The translations under genes were made by a program, and so were the position numbers. Of a stretch of 61,522 nt of DNA, positions 43,287 to 51,180 are shown piece after piece; the first letter of the stretch is position 1; each line of letters starts with the position of its first letter. This stretch comes from Eubacterium sp. UBA4343 (GTDB lineage Bacteria; Bacillota; Clostridia; Lachnospirales; Lachnospiraceae). The notes below the pieces were generated by a model. The model had not been told where the DNA came from, searched no databases, and was given only the letters and a program-made list of their open reading frames with translations. The stretch is from NCBI GenBank assembly GCA_002394235.1, contig DGTF01000018.1, forward strand, positions 71,170-132,691, read 5' to 3'.

Positions 43287-44519
43287 ATGAGACGAAGAGT
43301 AGTGATTACCGGGCTCGGAATTGTATGCCCGATCGGAAATGACAAGGAAGAGGTCTGGAGCAGTGTAAAGGCAGGCAGATGCGGGATCGGACCGATCACG
43401 CTCTATGATCCTGCAGAGCAGAAGGTAAAGCTTGCCGGTGAAGTAAAAGATCTCAAATTGGACGACTACGTGGATAAGCGTGAGGCACGGAAGATGGACC
43501 GCTACACGCAGTTCGCCATGGTGGCGGCGAAGCAGGCGATGACCGATTCCGGTCTTCTCGGGCTCGATGAGCCGAGAGACAGATGGGGCGTCATCATGTC
43601 GAGCGGCATCGGGGGCATCGGAACGATCGAGAACGAAAAAGTTCGCGGCATGGAGAAGGGCTATGACCGTGTATCGCCTTATTTCATACCGATGTCAATT
43701 GCAAATATGGCGGCCGGTCACATCGCAATTGAATACGGGCTGCACGGAATGTGTACCTCTGTCGTAACCGCATGTGCCAGCGCGGCAAATGCGATCGGAG
43801 AATCCTTTCGGCATATCCGTGATGGATACGGCGATGTCATGGTAGCCGGAGGAGCCGAAGCGGCAATCACGCCTCTGTGCATGGGAGGATTCACGTCCCT
43901 GAAGGCACTTACGACTGCTGCCGATCCGGCGCGCGCATCAATTCCGTTCGACGCAGAAAGAAGCGGATTCGTCATGGGCGAGGGAGCCGGCGCACTGATT
44001 CTCGAGGAATATGAGCATGCCAGAAAACGCGGAGCTCAGATTTACGCGGAAATTGTGGGCTATGGAGCAAACTGTGACGCCTATCACATCACGGCGCCGT
44101 CGCCGGAAGGGACCGGAGCAGAGCAATGCATGCGTCTGGCAATGGAGGATGCGGGTATCTCACCTGCAGAGGTAGATTATATCAATGCACACGGGACATC
44201 CACAAAGATGAATGATTCCTGCGAGTCAGCGGCGATCCGCCGGATCTTCGGCGACGATGTGAAACGTGTCCGGGTAAGCTCCACAAAATCCATGACCGGT
44301 CATCTTCTGGGCGCGAGCGCAGCGGTAGAAGCGGTGATCACGGTGGAGGCAGTTCAGAAGGATTTCGTTCCGCCTACGGTGAACTACAAGGTACCGGATC
44401 CGGAATGCAGTCTGGATGTGGTTCCGGGAAATGGCTATCCGATGAAAATCAGCTATGCCCTTTCGAACTCCTTCGGATTCGGCGGACATAACGTCACCCT
44501 TGTATTTCGGAAAGCATAA
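43287..44519 (+). CDS. fabF: Beta-ketoacyl-ACP synthase II
   Basis: 410 aa from ATG 43287, which has TTGGAG seven bases upstream; the ATG at 43266 adds seven residues. Catalytic Cys163 in VVTACASAANAIGE, and the two histidines in INAHGTSTKMND and SMTGHLLGA. It elongates acyl-ACP with malonyl-ACP. Lies 127 bp after fabG. Confidence 0.96.
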   Translation: MRRRVVITGLGIVCPIGNDKEEVWSSVKAGRCGIGPITLYDPAEQKVKLAGEVKDLKLDDYVDKREARKMDRYTQFAMVAAKQAMTDSGLLGLDEPRDRWGVIMSSGIGGIGTIENEKVRGMEKGYDRVSPYFIPMSIANMAAGHIAIEYGLHGMCTSVVTACASAANAIGESFRHIRDGYGDVMVAGGAEAAITPLCMGGFTSLKALTTAADPARASIPFDAERSGFVMGEGAGALILEEYEHARKRGAQIYAEIVGYGANCDAYHITAPSPEGTGAEQCMRLAMEDAGISPAEVDYINAHGTSTKMNDSCESAAIRRIFGDDVKRVRVSSTKSMTGHLLGASAAVEAVITVEAVQKDFVPPTVNYKVPDPECSLDVVPGNGYPMKISYALSNSFGFGGHNVTLVFRKA

Positions 44520-44632
44520 GACGGCTCCGATGAAAGAAAAATAAAAACCGGTCATGGCATTATGCCATGGAAATGAGTGAAAATCAGATACAGACGCAGC
44601 TTTATTCAAGTGAGAGAAAAGAGCAGAAAACC

Positions 44633-45070
44633 ATGCAGTTTAATTCAGATGAAATAAAAAAAATACTTCCCCATCGCTACCCGTTTCTGCTGGTGGACCG
44701 GATCACAGCTTGTGAGCCAGGTAAGTATGCAGACGGCCGCAAATGCGTCTCGGTGAACGAGATGCAGTTCTGTGGACATTTTCCGGTACAGTCGGTGATG
44801 CCGGGCGTTCTGGTCCTTGAGGCTCTTGCGCAGACCGGTGCCGTCGCACTGCTTACGGAGGAGGAGAACAAGGGCAGGCTTGTATTTTTCGGCGGTGTCA
44901 GACAGGCGCGGTTCCGCAGACCGATCATACCCGGAGACGTCATTGAGATGCATTGCGAGATAATTGGAAGAAAAGGCCCCATAGGCTTTGGGAAAGCAGT
45001 CGCCACTGTAGATGGCAAGACTGCTGTGACGGCAGAACTCTCTTTTGCAATTACAGACCCGAAAGAATAA
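44633..45070 (+). CDS. fabZ: 3-hydroxyacyl-ACP dehydratase
   Basis: 145 aa from ATG 44633, where FabZ homology starts (LPHRYPFLLVDR). Hot-dog fold with His49 in FCGHFP and Glu63 in VLEALAQTG. It removes water to give trans-2-enoyl-ACP. The ribosome site is weak. Upstream in-frame ATGs at 44567 and 44573 lie at the edge of a perfect palindrome CATGGCAT-T-ATGCCATG (44553-44569), so the real start is less certain than for its neighbours. Confidence 0.92.
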   Translation: MQFNSDEIKKILPHRYPFLLVDRITACEPGKYADGRKCVSVNEMQFCGHFPVQSVMPGVLVLEALAQTGAVALLTEEENKGRLVFFGGVRQARFRRPIIPGDVIEMHCEIIGRKGPIGFGKAVATVDGKTAVTAELSFAITDPKE

Positions 45071-45084
45071 ATCAGAACTCTGAA

Positions 45085-45142
45085 CGCAGAATGATTTTCC
45101 ATTTACGATGCAGAATCAATTTTCATTCACAACGCAGAGTGA
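45085..45142 (+). repeat. 24-bp tandem repeat after fabZ
   Basis: GCAGAATGATTTTCCATT and GCAGAATCAATTTTCATT head two adjacent 24-base units, with a third partial GCAGAGTG. They begin 15 bases after the fabZ stop. Confidence 0.7.
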
Positions 45143-45200
45143 AAGATCCGAAGGCGATATGGACAAATTGCGCAGAGATTCCTGATGTGCTAATATTTAG

Positions 45201-45463
45201 TGTATAAGCTCTTCGAAAACGCAGACGGGGCTCGTCGCACGCGAAGCGCGCGTAAGAGACTGTATGCGATTTCGAAGGCAACAGGTATGAGCACGAAGTG
45301 ACGCGTAAGCGGCACGGAAGTGCTCATACCTGTAGGATTGCGGGAGTGCGGAGCACGGAGCAATCCGTAGCTTATACAGAGCGGACAAAAAGGATTGCGG
45401 GAGTGCGGAGCACGAAGTGACGCTGGGACTTATACAGTGTATGGCACGATGTATCGTATGGGG
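45201..45463. repeat. TIR-bounded repeat, family 2, longest copy plus a partial second copy
   Basis: TGTATAAGC (45201-45209) and GCTTATACA (45370-45378) bound 178 bases. Inside, ACAGGTATGAGCAC (45281-45294) pairs with GTGCTCATACCTGT (45320-45333), then GGATTGC (45335-45341) with GCAATCC (45360-45366). A partial copy (45392-45463) follows, ending in ACTTATACAGTGTATGGCAC and ACGATGTATCGT. Related copies lie at 30600, 32710 and 58281. It separates the fab operon from its presumed regulator. Confidence 0.85.
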
Positions 45464-45498
45464 ATTATTATTTTTTTCACAGTTCGGGGGAGGTATTT

Positions 45499-46017
45499 AT
45501 GAGTTCTGCAGGAGATGAGCTAAAAGAAAAAGCAAGGAAGACGAAGGAGCTTTTCACAGAGGTGTATACAAACTTCAAGCTGCACTTTTACCGGGAGGTG
45601 TTCCGGAATTTTGACAACCGTGAGGCGACGCTCACCACGGTGGAAACCTTCTGCATGGAAGTAATCTATGCCATGAAGAATCCGACGATCAATGAATTCG
45701 CCAGTTTTATCCAGATCTCATCGCCGAATGCCGCCTATAAGGTGAACAGTCTGATCCGGAAGGGATATCTGCAGAAGATCAGGTCCAGGCAGGATCACAG
45801 GGAGTATTACCTTCAGGTCACGCAGAAGTACATCGATTACTATAATGTCAGCAGCTCGTATGTAGACAGAGTTCTGGACAAGGTTGAGGGCAAGATGAGC
45901 GAGAAAGAGATCGAGGATTTCTATCATACCCTGACAATTATCCAGGAGGAGCAGATGAAGGATGTACCGTTCTACAGCAGAGATCGGGAAGTAATGCCAG
46001 GAGATAATGCAGAATAA
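45499..46017 (+). CDS. MarR-family regulator, probable FabT-type repressor of the fab operon
   Basis: 172 aa with a winged helix in the middle: TINEFASFIQISSPNAAYKVNSLIRKGYLQK is helix-turn-helix, followed by the wing RSRQDHREYYLQV; helices at both ends form the dimer. Its place at the end of the fatty-acid operon and the palindromic sites around the operon promoter fit FabT, which represses fab genes when loaded with acyl-ACP. No copy of the 20-bp operator lies directly upstream of it, so it is not obviously autoregulated. A repeat-filled 428-bp gap separates it from fabZ. Confidence 0.82.
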   Translation: MSSAGDELKEKARKTKELFTEVYTNFKLHFYREVFRNFDNREATLTTVETFCMEVIYAMKNPTINEFASFIQISSPNAAYKVNSLIRKGYLQKIRSRQDHREYYLQVTQKYIDYYNVSSSYVDRVLDKVEGKMSEKEIEDFYHTLTIIQEEQMKDVPFYSRDREVMPGDNAE

Positions 46018-46105
46018 AACGGAACAGAAAAGACAGAGTAGAAAAGACAGAACAGAAAAGACAGAGTAGGAAGGACAGAGTAGCTAAAACAAGACAGATA
46101 AAACA
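46018..46105 (+). repeat. Tandem A/G-rich repeats after the FabT-like gene
   Basis: AACAGAAAAGACAGAGTAG and variants recur four to five times starting at the stop codon; the main period is near 28 bp. No gene is visible. Confidence 0.75.
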
Positions 46106-46110
46106 GAATA

Positions 46111-46210
46111 ACGAGATAAAACACGCTGCGCGAGTTTTATCTCGCTATCGCGACGCTCGCCGCACACGAATACTTCGCATTCGGCTGCGGCTCACTGTTC
46201 GCGTAAATAA
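46111..46210 (+). repeat. 100-bp dispersed element, copy B (family 1)
   Basis: Identical to copy A (24461-24560) over all 100 bases despite 21.6 kb between them. Confidence 0.93.
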
Positions 46211-46214
46211 AACA

Positions 46215-46262
46215 GAAGTCCTGTATAGTTGAAATTGAAAGGGGGATACTATACAGGACTTC
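46215..46262. terminator. Perfect 15-bp hairpin abutting element copy B
   Basis: GAAGTCCTGTATAGT (46215-46229) pairs with ACTATACAGGACTTC (46248-46262) over an 18-nt loop. CTTTG follows on plus; a T-rich run follows on minus, leading into the element. From 46263 to 46437 I see nothing else. Confidence 0.65.
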
Positions 46263-46437
46263 CTTTGATGAAAGTGAAAGGATTTATATGAAAGCCATAG
46301 TAAATGGCTGTGGCTGGCCGGTTAGATGCAGTGCAGTGTCGGACATCTGATAATCCAACACACTCCTGCGGAGCATTGCGTCAGGGATTGTAAAAACCCC
46401 GGATCACCGCTTACGAATAACCTTGTTTCATTTATGT

Positions 46438-46466
46438 TTGTAGAATACACCAGTATTTGTTATAAT
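46438..46466 (+). promoter_or_regulatory. Promoter of the AraC-family gene
   Basis: TTGTAG (46438-46443), 17-bp spacer, TATAAT (46461-46466) with TGT just before it (extended -10). Start near 46473. Confidence 0.75.
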
Positions 46467-46516
46467 ACATGCCAGGTACTTTAAAAAAAGAAGACATTTT
46501 TTGCGGAGGAGGATGT

Positions 46517-47404
46517 ATGCTTCCATTATATACTGAGACTAAGAATAATTTGCAGATTGAGCTGAGGCAGTCCGTTCATGCTTCTCCACATCTTCACAAA
46601 TCGCTGGAGTTTGTATATGTCATGAAGGGTACGCTGGAGCTCGGGGTAGGAGATATGCTGTACCACATGGAGGAAGGTGATCTGGGCATTGTCTTTCCGG
46701 AGCTGATTCATCATTATCAGGTATTCGACAGCTCTGAGTGCATGGCATATTATCTTCTTGCTTCGCCTTCCATGGCAGATGCTTTCGGGTCTGTCATGCA
46801 GCAGAAATCTCCGGAATATCCGGTTATCGCAGCTGAAAATGTGCATCCGGATATTCGTTATGCGCTGGATACTCTGTACAAGCTGGACCAGGGAAGCTCT
46901 CTCTATTATAAATGGCGGCCGGAAGGCTCTCCGGAAAACAGGATCCGGGAGGTTCTCCAGCAGGCATATGTGAATGTGATCATGGCGAGATGTTTGCCAT
47001 GTATTACACTGATTGACAAGTCCATGGTAGGCAGCGACGATATCATTTACCTCATGGTTTCGTATATTACCGGAAAGTTCAGGGAACCGCTCACGCTGAC
47101 GCAGATGGCGCATGATCTCGGAATCAGTCCGTATGCGCTGTCCAGAATTTTTTCCGGAACCTTCCATCGGAATTTCAATCAGTATCTGAATGAAGTCCGG
47201 CTGGAATATGCCGCGGAGCTGCTTCACCGGACCGATGAGCCGATTACGGACATTTGTATGGATGTCGGGTTCGGCAGTCAGAGAACCTTTAATCGTGTAT
47301 TTATGGAACATTTTCACACTTCTCCCCGTGAATTTCGCAGTCATCAGTGGGCGGCCGATGAGGCGCACGGCCGGGGCAAGGATACTGAAACGAGGAGAGC
47401 GTAA
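46517..47404 (+). CDS. AraC-family transcriptional regulator with cupin sensor
   Basis: 295 aa from ATG 46517, just after GGAGGAGG. The N-terminal beta-barrel (about 1-150) includes HASPHLHKSLEFVYVMKG and ELIHHYQVF, the His-rich cupin type that binds a small ligand. The C-terminal 100 residues hold two HTH motifs (LTQMAHDLGISPYALSRIF and ITDICMDVGFGSQRTFNRVF). Target unknown; no sugar gene is next to it. A two-copy 22-bp repeat follows the stop. Confidence 0.9.
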   Translation: MLPLYTETKNNLQIELRQSVHASPHLHKSLEFVYVMKGTLELGVGDMLYHMEEGDLGIVFPELIHHYQVFDSSECMAYYLLASPSMADAFGSVMQQKSPEYPVIAAENVHPDIRYALDTLYKLDQGSSLYYKWRPEGSPENRIREVLQQAYVNVIMARCLPCITLIDKSMVGSDDIIYLMVSYITGKFREPLTLTQMAHDLGISPYALSRIFSGTFHRNFNQYLNEVRLEYAAELLHRTDEPITDICMDVGFGSQRTFNRVFMEHFHTSPREFRSHQWAADEAHGRGKDTETRRA

Positions 47405-47421
47405 CCGGAGGGGAAACCAGC

Positions 47422-47465
47422 GGTGAACGGCTGGAAATGCAGTGGTGAACGGCCGGAAATGCAAG
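47422..47465 (+). repeat. 22-bp tandem repeat after the AraC gene
   Basis: GGTGAACGGCTGGAAATGCA and GGTGAACGGCCGGAAATGCA are adjacent, 17 bases past the stop codon, and run into the next gene's -35. Confidence 0.85.
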
Positions 47466-47466
47466 G

Positions 47467-47516
47467 TTGACAGAATTGTAATATCGGGTATAATCTAATT
47501 GCGAGCAATTAATTGC
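47467..47516 (+). promoter_or_regulatory. Consensus promoter with OhrR-type operator
   Basis: TTGACA (47467-47472), 16-bp spacer, TATAAT (47489-47494). Right after it, AATTGC-GA-GCAATT (47497-47510) overlaps GCAATTAATTGC (47505-47516). The core CAATTAATTG is the one known from OhrR boxes. A repressor there would cover the start site, indicating autorepression. Confidence 0.78.
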
Positions 47517-47539
47517 TGCGCTTGAAGGAGTTTTTGAGA

Positions 47540-47977
47540 ATGAGTAAATATGATTGTATCCGGCTGGAAAATCAGCTTTGTTTTCCGTTATATGCAGCCT
47601 CGAAGGAGGTTGTGCGAAGATATAAACCGATCCTCGATGAGCTGGATCTTACATATACCCAGTACATTACCATGATGGTTCTCTGGGAGAAGAAGCAGAC
47701 GAATGTCAAGGAGCTTGGCAAATGTCTGTTTCTGGATTCCGGGACATTGACGCCGCTTCTGAAGAAACTGGAGCAGAAGGGATATATCATCCGACATCGC
47801 TCGACCCATGATGAGCGCAACCTTATGGTGCAGATTACGGAGCGCGGCGAAGAACTGCAGGAGAGGGCGGTTCAGGTTCCGAAGAAGATGGAAAAGTGTG
47901 TGAATCTTGAGCCGGATGAGGCAAAGGAACTGTATCGGCTGCTTTACAAGCTTCTTGGAGGAATTGAAGAGGATTGA
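47540..47977 (+). CDS. OhrR-like MarR-family peroxide-responsive regulator
   Basis: 145 aa from ATG 47540, nine bases after AAGGAG. The N terminus has NQLCFPLYAAS with Cys14 at the place of the reactive cysteine of OhrR (Cys15 in Bacillus subtilis). DLTYTQYITMMVLWE and LFLDSGTLTPLLKKLEQKGY are also OhrR-like; DERNLMVQITERG is the wing. Oxidation of the cysteine by organic peroxide would release DNA. No ohr peroxidase gene is here; a ferredoxin gene follows by 25 bp and is likely in the same transcript. Confidence 0.87.
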   Translation: MSKYDCIRLENQLCFPLYAASKEVVRRYKPILDELDLTYTQYITMMVLWEKKQTNVKELGKCLFLDSGTLTPLLKKLEQKGYIIRHRSTHDERNLMVQITERGEELQERAVQVPKKMEKCVNLEPDEAKELYRLLYKLLGGIEED

Positions 47978-48002
47978 GACGGGCAGCTGACGGAGACGTA
48001 TC

Positions 48003-48188
48003 ATGGATGAGGAGAATGAATATTATATACAGAGCAGCTGCATGGCATGCGGGAAGTGCATCACCAGGTGTCCGCAGCACTGTATTGATCTGAAGGGCAG
48101 CATGGCGGTGATCCGTCAGGAGGACTGCAGACACTGCGGAGAGTGCAGAGACATATGCCCGGTTGGAGCCGTGGCGGTGTTTGATTGA
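48003..48188 (+). CDS. Small 2x[4Fe-4S] ferredoxin
   Basis: 61 aa. Two cluster motifs: C13-x2-C16-x2-C19-x3-C23 and C42-x2-C45-x2-C48-x3-C52, each followed by Pro as in bacterial dicluster ferredoxins. The first motif's Cys23 and second motif's Cys52 complete each other's clusters. It carries electrons at low potential in the cytosol. Placed behind an OhrR-like regulator, it may be peroxide-inducible. Confidence 0.9.
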   Translation: MDEENEYYIQSSCMACGKCITRCPQHCIDLKGSMAVIRQEDCRHCGECRDICPVGAVAVFD

Positions 48189-48293
48189 GCGGTCTGTAAG
48201 GTCGGGCTGACTGAACACGAATTTGGGAGATGCAATTCCGGGTTGATTCTGAGAGTGCCTAAGGCAGTTTTGAATTGGATAAATAAACTGGAT

Positions 48294-48340
48294 AAAAAAG
48301 AGGGCTTTTACGCGATGGAATTCGTGTGAAAGTCCTCTTT
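48294..48340 (-). terminator. Terminator of glgCD (also usable from the ferredoxin side)
   Basis: AAAGAGG and CCTCTTT frame a longer imperfect stem with CTTT/AAAG inside. On the minus strand six T follow, so it is strong for glgD; on plus TTTCT follows. Confidence 0.8.
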
Positions 48341-48386
48341 CTATGTCAGAGAGTATGATCAGGTCAGACGCTGCCTGTCCCTTTGG

Positions 48387-49502
48387 TCAGAGGATGTCGT
48401 CGCGCTTGATGTATCCGGGCTTTTCCGGAGTTCCGATGATCTCCTTCGCGTGGATGATCTGCGCCCATTTGTCGACAACCTGATTCTCGATATGTACGTC
48501 CTTGCCGATCCTGGAATATGCGAGGACGACGCAGTTCTTCACAATAGCACCGTCCTCGATGGTTACACCACGGCCGATGACGCTGTTTTCCACAAGGCCT
48601 TTAATCGAGCAGCCGTTAGAGACAAGGGAGTTCCTTACCTCAGCCTGCTCGTAATACTTTGTGGGTGCGGCATCACTGGTAACGGTGTAGATGGGCCAGT
48701 TATCATGGAAGAGGCTGTTGGCGTTGTCTACATCGATCAGATCGAGATTCGCCTCAAAATAGCTCTTGAAATCGGTAACCGTCGCGAAATATCCACGGTG
48801 AGCGACACCTCTTACATCCAGATCATTTACCTCGGAGTTGATGAACTGTGAGAGGGTGTAGATTGAGGAGAGCTTCTGGGCTTCCCGGACCAGAGAGATG
48901 AACAGATCTCTCTTCATTACGTAGGTATCCATGAATATGTTCTTCGCGTTGGCGGTTCCTGTGTTGCGCTCGATGGAAAGAACTCCCTTCTGCTTATTGA
49001 GGTCGAGGGTGTCGCAGTGCAGATAGTTTTCCTTTGCGTTATTCACATGGTGATACAGAAGAGTAATGTCCGCGCCGGAAGCGACGTGCTGTTCGAGAAG
49101 TTCATTGTAGTCCTGCGTATATACCATATAGCTCGGCGCGATAATGACATACTCCTGTCCCTTTCTGGCGATGATGTTCATGTTCTCAGCAAATGCCGCA
49201 ATATCTGTATTATATACATCATTGGCGGTGCTGTTGTCAGAGAACAGAAGCTGGAGCTTACCCTTCTTGGAGTTGATGTTGAATGAGCCTTCATTGCCCA
49301 GGTGCTCAGCCAGAGAACGCGGATTCTCTCTTACATAAACCTGAATATTATCGATACCGCTGTTGCTCATATTGGAAATCGGAAAGTCGATGACACGGTA
49401 TCTTCCGGCAAAGGAGAACGCGCCCATAGGCCGATAGTCCTGCATTCCCGCGATTTTGATATGATTGGCGGACGAAGTAATAATTCCAAATGCGGTTGCC
49501 AT
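48387..49502 (-). CDS. glgD: GlgD, regulatory paralogue of ADP-glucose pyrophosphorylase
   Basis: 371 aa. An NTP-transferase-like domain is followed by a left-handed beta helix (last 110 residues, with hexapeptide repeats). The catalytic loop GGxGxRL of GlgC is replaced (ITSSANHIKIAG), so it is probably inactive alone and tunes GlgC in a mixed tetramer, as in other Firmicutes. It starts three bases after the glgC stop. Confidence 0.94.
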   Translation of the reverse strand: MATAFGIITSSANHIKIAGMQDYRPMGAFSFAGRYRVIDFPISNMSNSGIDNIQVYVRENPRSLAEHLGNEGSFNINSKKGKLQLLFSDNSTANDVYNTDIAAFAENMNIIARKGQEYVIIAPSYMVYTQDYNELLEQHVASGADITLLYHHVNNAKENYLHCDTLDLNKQKGVLSIERNTGTANAKNIFMDTYVMKRDLFISLVREAQKLSSIYTLSQFINSEVNDLDVRGVAHRGYFATVTDFKSYFEANLDLIDVDNANSLFHDNWPIYTVTSDAAPTKYYEQAEVRNSLVSNGCSIKGLVENSVIGRGVTIEDGAIVKNCVVLAYSRIGKDVHIENQVVDKWAQIIHAKEIIGTPEKPGYIKRDDIL

Positions 49503-49505
49503 GAT

Positions 49506-50645
49506 TTATTCCTCCCCCTTTACATTCTTTGCGACAAGCTCAATGTTTTCGCTGTTGGCGTCACCGACAACGGCGTTCGGGCCGATCTTGACATTGTTTG
49601 CTACGAGGGCACGTGTGACAACGGCACCTTCTTCCACGACGGCACCGGGCATCAGAACCGTATCTGTGACCTTCGCGCCGGGCTTCACGACAGAACCGGT
49701 GAAGAGAACAGAACGTGTCACAGAACCGTCAATCTTGCAGCCCTGTGTGATGAAGGCGGTTTTGATCTGCGCATTCGGTCCGATATACTGTGGGAGTGCG
49801 GAGGCATCCTCTGTGTAGATCTTCCATTCGGGATCCTCAAGGTTCAGACCGCTCTTGTCATCCAACAGATCCATATTCGCCTCCCAGAGAGAGTCGATGG
49901 TTCCGACATCCTTCCAGTAGCCCTTGAACTGGTACGCCCACAGGGACTTGCCGTCATTGAGAAGCGTGGGGATGATGTCCTTTCCGAAGTCGTGGCTGGA
50001 GTCCGGATTCTTCATGTCCGCAACCAGAAGCTTGCGGAGAAGCTTCCAGTTGAAAATGTAGATGCCCATCGATGCAAGATTGCTCTTGGGCTCCGCCGGC
50101 TTCTCTTCGAACTCCACAATTTTGCCGTTTTCATCGGTATTCATGATACCGAAACGGCTGGCCTCCTTCATCGGTACGCCGATGACCGCAATGGTGGCGT
50201 CTGCGTTGTGCTCCTTGTGGAAGGCAAGCATGTTGTCGTAGTTCATCTTGTAGATGTGGTCGCCGGAGAGAATCAGAAGATATTCCGGATCATAGGAATC
50301 GATAAAATCGATGTTCTGGGAGATGGCGTCTGCTGTTCCGCGGTAGACATCGAGATCCGCATCGGCCTTCTCACGAGGCGGCAGTACGAACACACCGCTT
50401 CCGTTGGAATCGAGACCCCAGCGACGGCCCTGTGCGACATAACTGTTCAGCAGTACCGACTCGTACTGTGTCAGGACACCGACAACATTGATGCCGCTGT
50501 TGGCGCAGTTACTCAGAGGAAAATCAATAATGCGGTATTTTCCGCCATAAGAAACTGCTGGCTTGGCAACCTTGTTCGTCAGGTCTTTCAGACGGCTTCC
50601 GCGTCCGCCGGCCAGGATCATGGCCAGCATATTATTTTGACTCAT
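49506..50645 (-). CDS. glgC: Glucose-1-phosphate adenylyltransferase
   Basis: 379 aa from the ATG at 50645 ([14 protein letters not shown]); an in-frame ATG at 50705 would add 20 residues. Nucleotide loop [23 protein letters not shown] with the catalytic Asp, [11 protein letters not shown] for the sugar site and a C-terminal beta helix. It makes ADP-glucose for glycogen. glgA, glgB and glgP are not in the window. Confidence 0.96.
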   Translation of the reverse strand: MSQNNMLAMILAGGRGSRLKDLTNKVAKPAVSYGGKYRIIDFPLSNCANSGINVVGVLTQYESVLLNSYVAQGRRWGLDSNGSGVFVLPPREKADADLDVYRGTADAISQNIDFIDSYDPEYLLILSGDHIYKMNYDNMLAFHKEHNADATIAVIGVPMKEASRFGIMNTDENGKIVEFEEKPAEPKSNLASMGIYIFNWKLLRKLLVADMKNPDSSHDFGKDIIPTLLNDGKSLWAYQFKGYWKDVGTIDSLWEANMDLLDDKSGLNLEDPEWKIYTEDASALPQYIGPNAQIKTAFITQGCKIDGSVTRSVLFTGSVVKPGAKVTDTVLMPGAVVEEGAVVTRALVANNVKIGPNAVVGDANSENIELVAKNVKGEE

Positions 50646-50739
50646 AAAATGAACCCCGCTTTCTTTGGAAATTTCGTGAACATCCATCTTATATGCAGTG
50701 TACATCTGTGTTGGTAAGTCAGAGGGATGTTTTGATATA

Positions 50740-50768
50740 ATTATACAATATTTACAGTGCGGGGTAAA
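50740..50768 (-). promoter_or_regulatory. Promoter of glgCD
   Basis: On the minus strand TTTACC (50768-50763), 17-bp spacer, TATAAT (50745-50740). Start near 50733, giving a leader of about 88 nt to ATG 50645. From 50769 to 51060 there is an AT-rich spacer with small inverted repeats and no gene. Confidence 0.65.
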
Positions 50769-51060
50769 TGTTTTTGATACAAAATATTGATATGCAAGTG
50801 CGTGAAAACTGCGTTAATTATGTATAACGCATAATGAACAACGATATTTGAGTGGAAAGCAGAGCATTAGTTACAATTTTCAAGCGGCGTATTTGATGGA
50901 GCGTGGGCACAATTCACAAATATTAGTGCTTATACATGGGCGTTAACAACAATGTTTTATTAACAACAAGCTCTTCAGGGCTTTTATCTGAAAAAACAGA
51001 CGCGGGCAGAGGAAAGCCGGATCAACTGCATTCAGGTGATGGTAAACATGGGGTGATTTT

Positions 51061-51144
51061 GGTATAATATACCGGCGCGTGAACGTTTGCATTTACATGT
51101 GGTTATCATGTTTGTATTTACATGCGTTTATTGGCGCTTTTTTT
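51061..51144 (+). promoter_or_regulatory. GH2 gene promoter and candidate leader attenuator
   Basis: The -10 TATAAT (51063-51068) lies in the palindrome GGTATA-A-TATACC. In the leader, GTTTGCATTTACATG (51085-51099) recurs as GTTTGTATTTACATG (51110-51124). GCGC (51075-51078) and AACG (51082-51085) can pair with CGTT (51125-51128) and GCGC (51134-51137), followed by T7 (51138-51144). This is terminator-like and ends 36 bases before the start codon. Confidence 0.5.
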
Positions 51145-51180
51145 ATTAAAGAAATGTTAATAAGGGAGAAGAAGGGTAAT

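Noticed and set aside
45197..45388. 63-codon minus-strand frame in the family 2 repeat, with a PVCVFEELI-like end also seen near 58290
   Set aside because: The similarity comes from the shared repeat DNA; no ribosome site. It could be revisited if many genomic copies keep the frame open.
49302..50717. 471-codon plus-strand frame opposite glgC/glgD
   Set aside because: Covers both GlgC and GlgD on the other strand; no signal or motif of its own.
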